Part shown: piece after piece, positions 62,855-64,000 of the stretch
How the letters are laid out: each line of letters starts with the position of its first letter
Numbering within the stretch: position 1 is the first letter of the stretch
NCBI RefSeq assembly: GCF_002266855.1
Contig: NZ_NGJN01000005.1
Coordinates: 124,001 to 188,000, forward strand
Length of the DNA: 64,000 bases
From: Winogradskyella aurantia
GTDB lineage: Bacteria; Bacteroidota; Bacteroidia; Flavobacteriales; Flavobacteriaceae
Direction: 5' to 3'
Program-made: the position numbers and the translations under genes
The notes under the pieces: generated by a model
Told to the model about the DNA's origin: nothing
Database searches by the model: none
Seen by the model: only the letters and a program-made list of their open reading frames with translations

Positions 62855-64000
62855 TTAAAAGCAATACTTGTTTTCAGATTTTACTTTTTCAGCAATGGTG
62901 TTGCGCAATTCTACCACGTTAGGATAGTTTGTATATTTTGTAAAACGTTTTAAGCCCATGAGCATCATTTTTTGCTCGTCACCTTCAGCAAAGGAAATAA
63001 TACCTTCCATACCGTTTTTCTTAATTATTTCAACGGCGTTAAATAGATATAATCTTGCCATGGCAATTTGTTCTTTTTGTGCGTCTTCACCAAATCGTTT
63101 GGCATTCTTCTCAGCTCTAAGAATAGCCGACTCTGCCATGTAGATTTCTATTAAGATATTAGAAGCCGCTAGCAATAATTGCTGGTGCTTTTCTAAGTCT
63201 GGCCCAAATTTCTGAACAGCAGAACCAGCGACCATTAAAAAGACTTTTTTCAATTTGGCAATCATATCTTTTTCTTCAGAGAATAATTCTGAATAATCAG
63301 GCACATCAAATGATGGAATCCCCATGAGTTCGTCTGCGACTTTCATAGCTGGGCCTAATAAGTCCACATGGCCTTTCATGGCTTTTTTAACCAACATACC
63401 AACAGAAAGCATACGATTAATTTCATTGGTACCTTCATAGATTCTGGCTATTCTGGCGTCTCTCCAAGCCGCTTCCATCGGTGTTTCTTCAGAAAAGCCC
63501 ATACCACCAAAAATTTGGATACCTTCATCGGCACAGTTCTGTACATCTTCCGATACCGCAACTTTTAAGATAGAGCATTCTATAGCGTACTCTTCAACAC
63601 CTTTAAGTTCTGCTTCCTGATGACTGTTTCCAGAGGCTTGTCTCATAGCGATTCGGTCTTCTATGTTTTTAGCAGCGCGATACGATGCCGCTTCCCCGGC
63701 ATAAGCGCTTGTGGCCATTTCTGCTAGTTTTGATTTAATGGCCCCAAAATCGGCAATGGCGGTTTTAAACTGCTTACGCTCATTGGCATACTTTACAGCG
63801 TGAGTCGTAATTCGTCGTTGAGAATCTAAACAAGCTGCTGCTAATTTAATACGTCCCACATTTAGAGCGTTCATGGCAATTTTAAAGCCTTCGCCTCGTC
63901 CTGCTAGCATATTTTCAACGGGAACGACGGTATCATTAAAAAACACTTGTCTTGTAGAACTAGCTCTAATGCCTAATTTGTGTTCTTCTTCACCTAAAGT
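62855..64000 (-). CDS. Acyl-CoA dehydrogenase, C-terminal part (5' end outside the window)
   Basis: About 380 residues to the window edge; the frame is open through 64000, with EEEHKLGIRASSTRQVFFND before the first in-window start candidate (GTG at 63946), so the true start is outside. QIFGGMGFSEETPMEAAWRDARIARIYEGTNEI holds the family pattern (YEGTxEI) close to the catalytic base, and a helical C-terminal extension (about 200 residues) is present as in the larger acyl-CoA dehydrogenases of flavobacteria. It oxidises acyl-CoA at C2-C3 with FAD. Probably cytoplasmic and part of fatty-acid oxidation. Confidence 0.9.
   Translation of the reverse strand, partial: TLGEEEHKLGIRASSTRQVFFNDTVVPVENMLAGRGEGFKIAMNALNVGRIKLAAACLDSQRRITTHAVKYANERKQFKTAIADFGAIKSKLAEMATSAYAGEAASYRAAKNIEDRIAMRQASGNSHQEAELKGVEEYAIECSILKVAVSEDVQNCADEGIQIFGGMGFSEETPMEAAWRDARIARIYEGTNEINRMLSVGMLVKKAMKGHVDLLGPAMKVADELMGIPSFDVPDYSELFSEEKDMIAKLKKVFLMVAGSAVQKFGPDLEKHQQLLLAASNILIEIYMAESAILRAEKNAKRFGEDAQKEQIAMARLYLFNAVEIIKKNGMEGIISFAEGDEQKMMLMGLKRFTKYTNYPNVVELRNTIAEKVKSENKYCF

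Noticed and set aside
1..64000. Search for tRNA, rRNA, integrase, transposase or prophage genes that could explain the array as a genomic island
   Set aside because: None was seen; island status cannot be supported from this window alone.

Overview
The window looks like a chromosomal stretch from a marine-type member of the Flavobacteriaceae (Bacteroidota). The DNA is AT-rich. The cbb3 oxidase has CcoN and CcoO fused in one chain, TAnnTTTG-like promoter elements are present, many exported proteins have short N-terminal signals or lipoprotein cysteines, and families typical of this group are abundant (DUF6090, DUF418, SusD-free BNR/VPS10 propeller proteins, YdeI). I see no rRNA, tRNA, transposase, integrase or CRISPR array.

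Region 1 (1-10.9 kb) is a microaerobic respiration locus: the 3' end of hemN, a tandem universal stress protein, then on the minus strand ccoI, ccoS, ccoNO, ccoQ, ccoP, ccoG, ccoH and a SafE-like membrane protein, with a divergent Crp/Fnr regulator. Two matching ATGA-N6-TCA(T/G) palindromes lie upstream of ccoS and ccoI. Each is 22 nt before a -7-like element, which fits class II activation by an FNR-type protein. A decayed outer-membrane-protein C-terminus lies between usp and the SafE-like gene.

Region 2 (10.9-27.6 kb) is mixed metabolism: a large BNR/VPS10 propeller protein, a VWA/AAA+ ATPase pair, a YdeI-like protein, M1 and M28 exported peptidases, an OtsA-OtsB fusion divergent from a GH15 enzyme, a CBM9-like exported protein and an M24 peptidase lipoprotein.

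Region 3 (27.6-49.5 kb) is the remarkable part: 22 intact paralogues of the DUF6090 membrane-protein family, all on the minus strand, mostly overlapping by exactly 4 or 8 nt, with a 23rd copy alone at 57 kb. Every member has a near-constant head (basic amphipathic segment plus one TM helix ending in LQINNWN) and a strongly diverged extracytoplasmic helical domain with one common motif (SGxLxxIxNxxLRxxL). The array also holds head-only and tail-only gene remnants, a double-head recombinant remnant, a small palindrome inserted in frame in seven copies, and two unrelated metabolic genes (a GapN-type aldehyde dehydrogenase and a DUF885-like lipoprotein). The conserved start ATGATTAA itself supplies the stop codon of the preceding gene, so the array can gain or lose units by recombination between heads. 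No function is known for this family to me; the layout suggests a diversifying family of membrane-anchored sensors or effectors.

Region 4 (49.5-55.5 kb) is a five-gene acyltransferase operon (MBOAT, two SGNH-like proteins, DUF1624 and DUF418 membrane proteins) on the same strand directly upstream of the array. Region 5 (55.5-64 kb) has small hypothetical genes, the solitary DUF6090 gene, a second BNR/VPS10 protein, a coiled-coil protein, a PD40 propeller fused to a SnoaL-like domain, and the C-terminal part of an acyl-CoA dehydrogenase cut by the window end.
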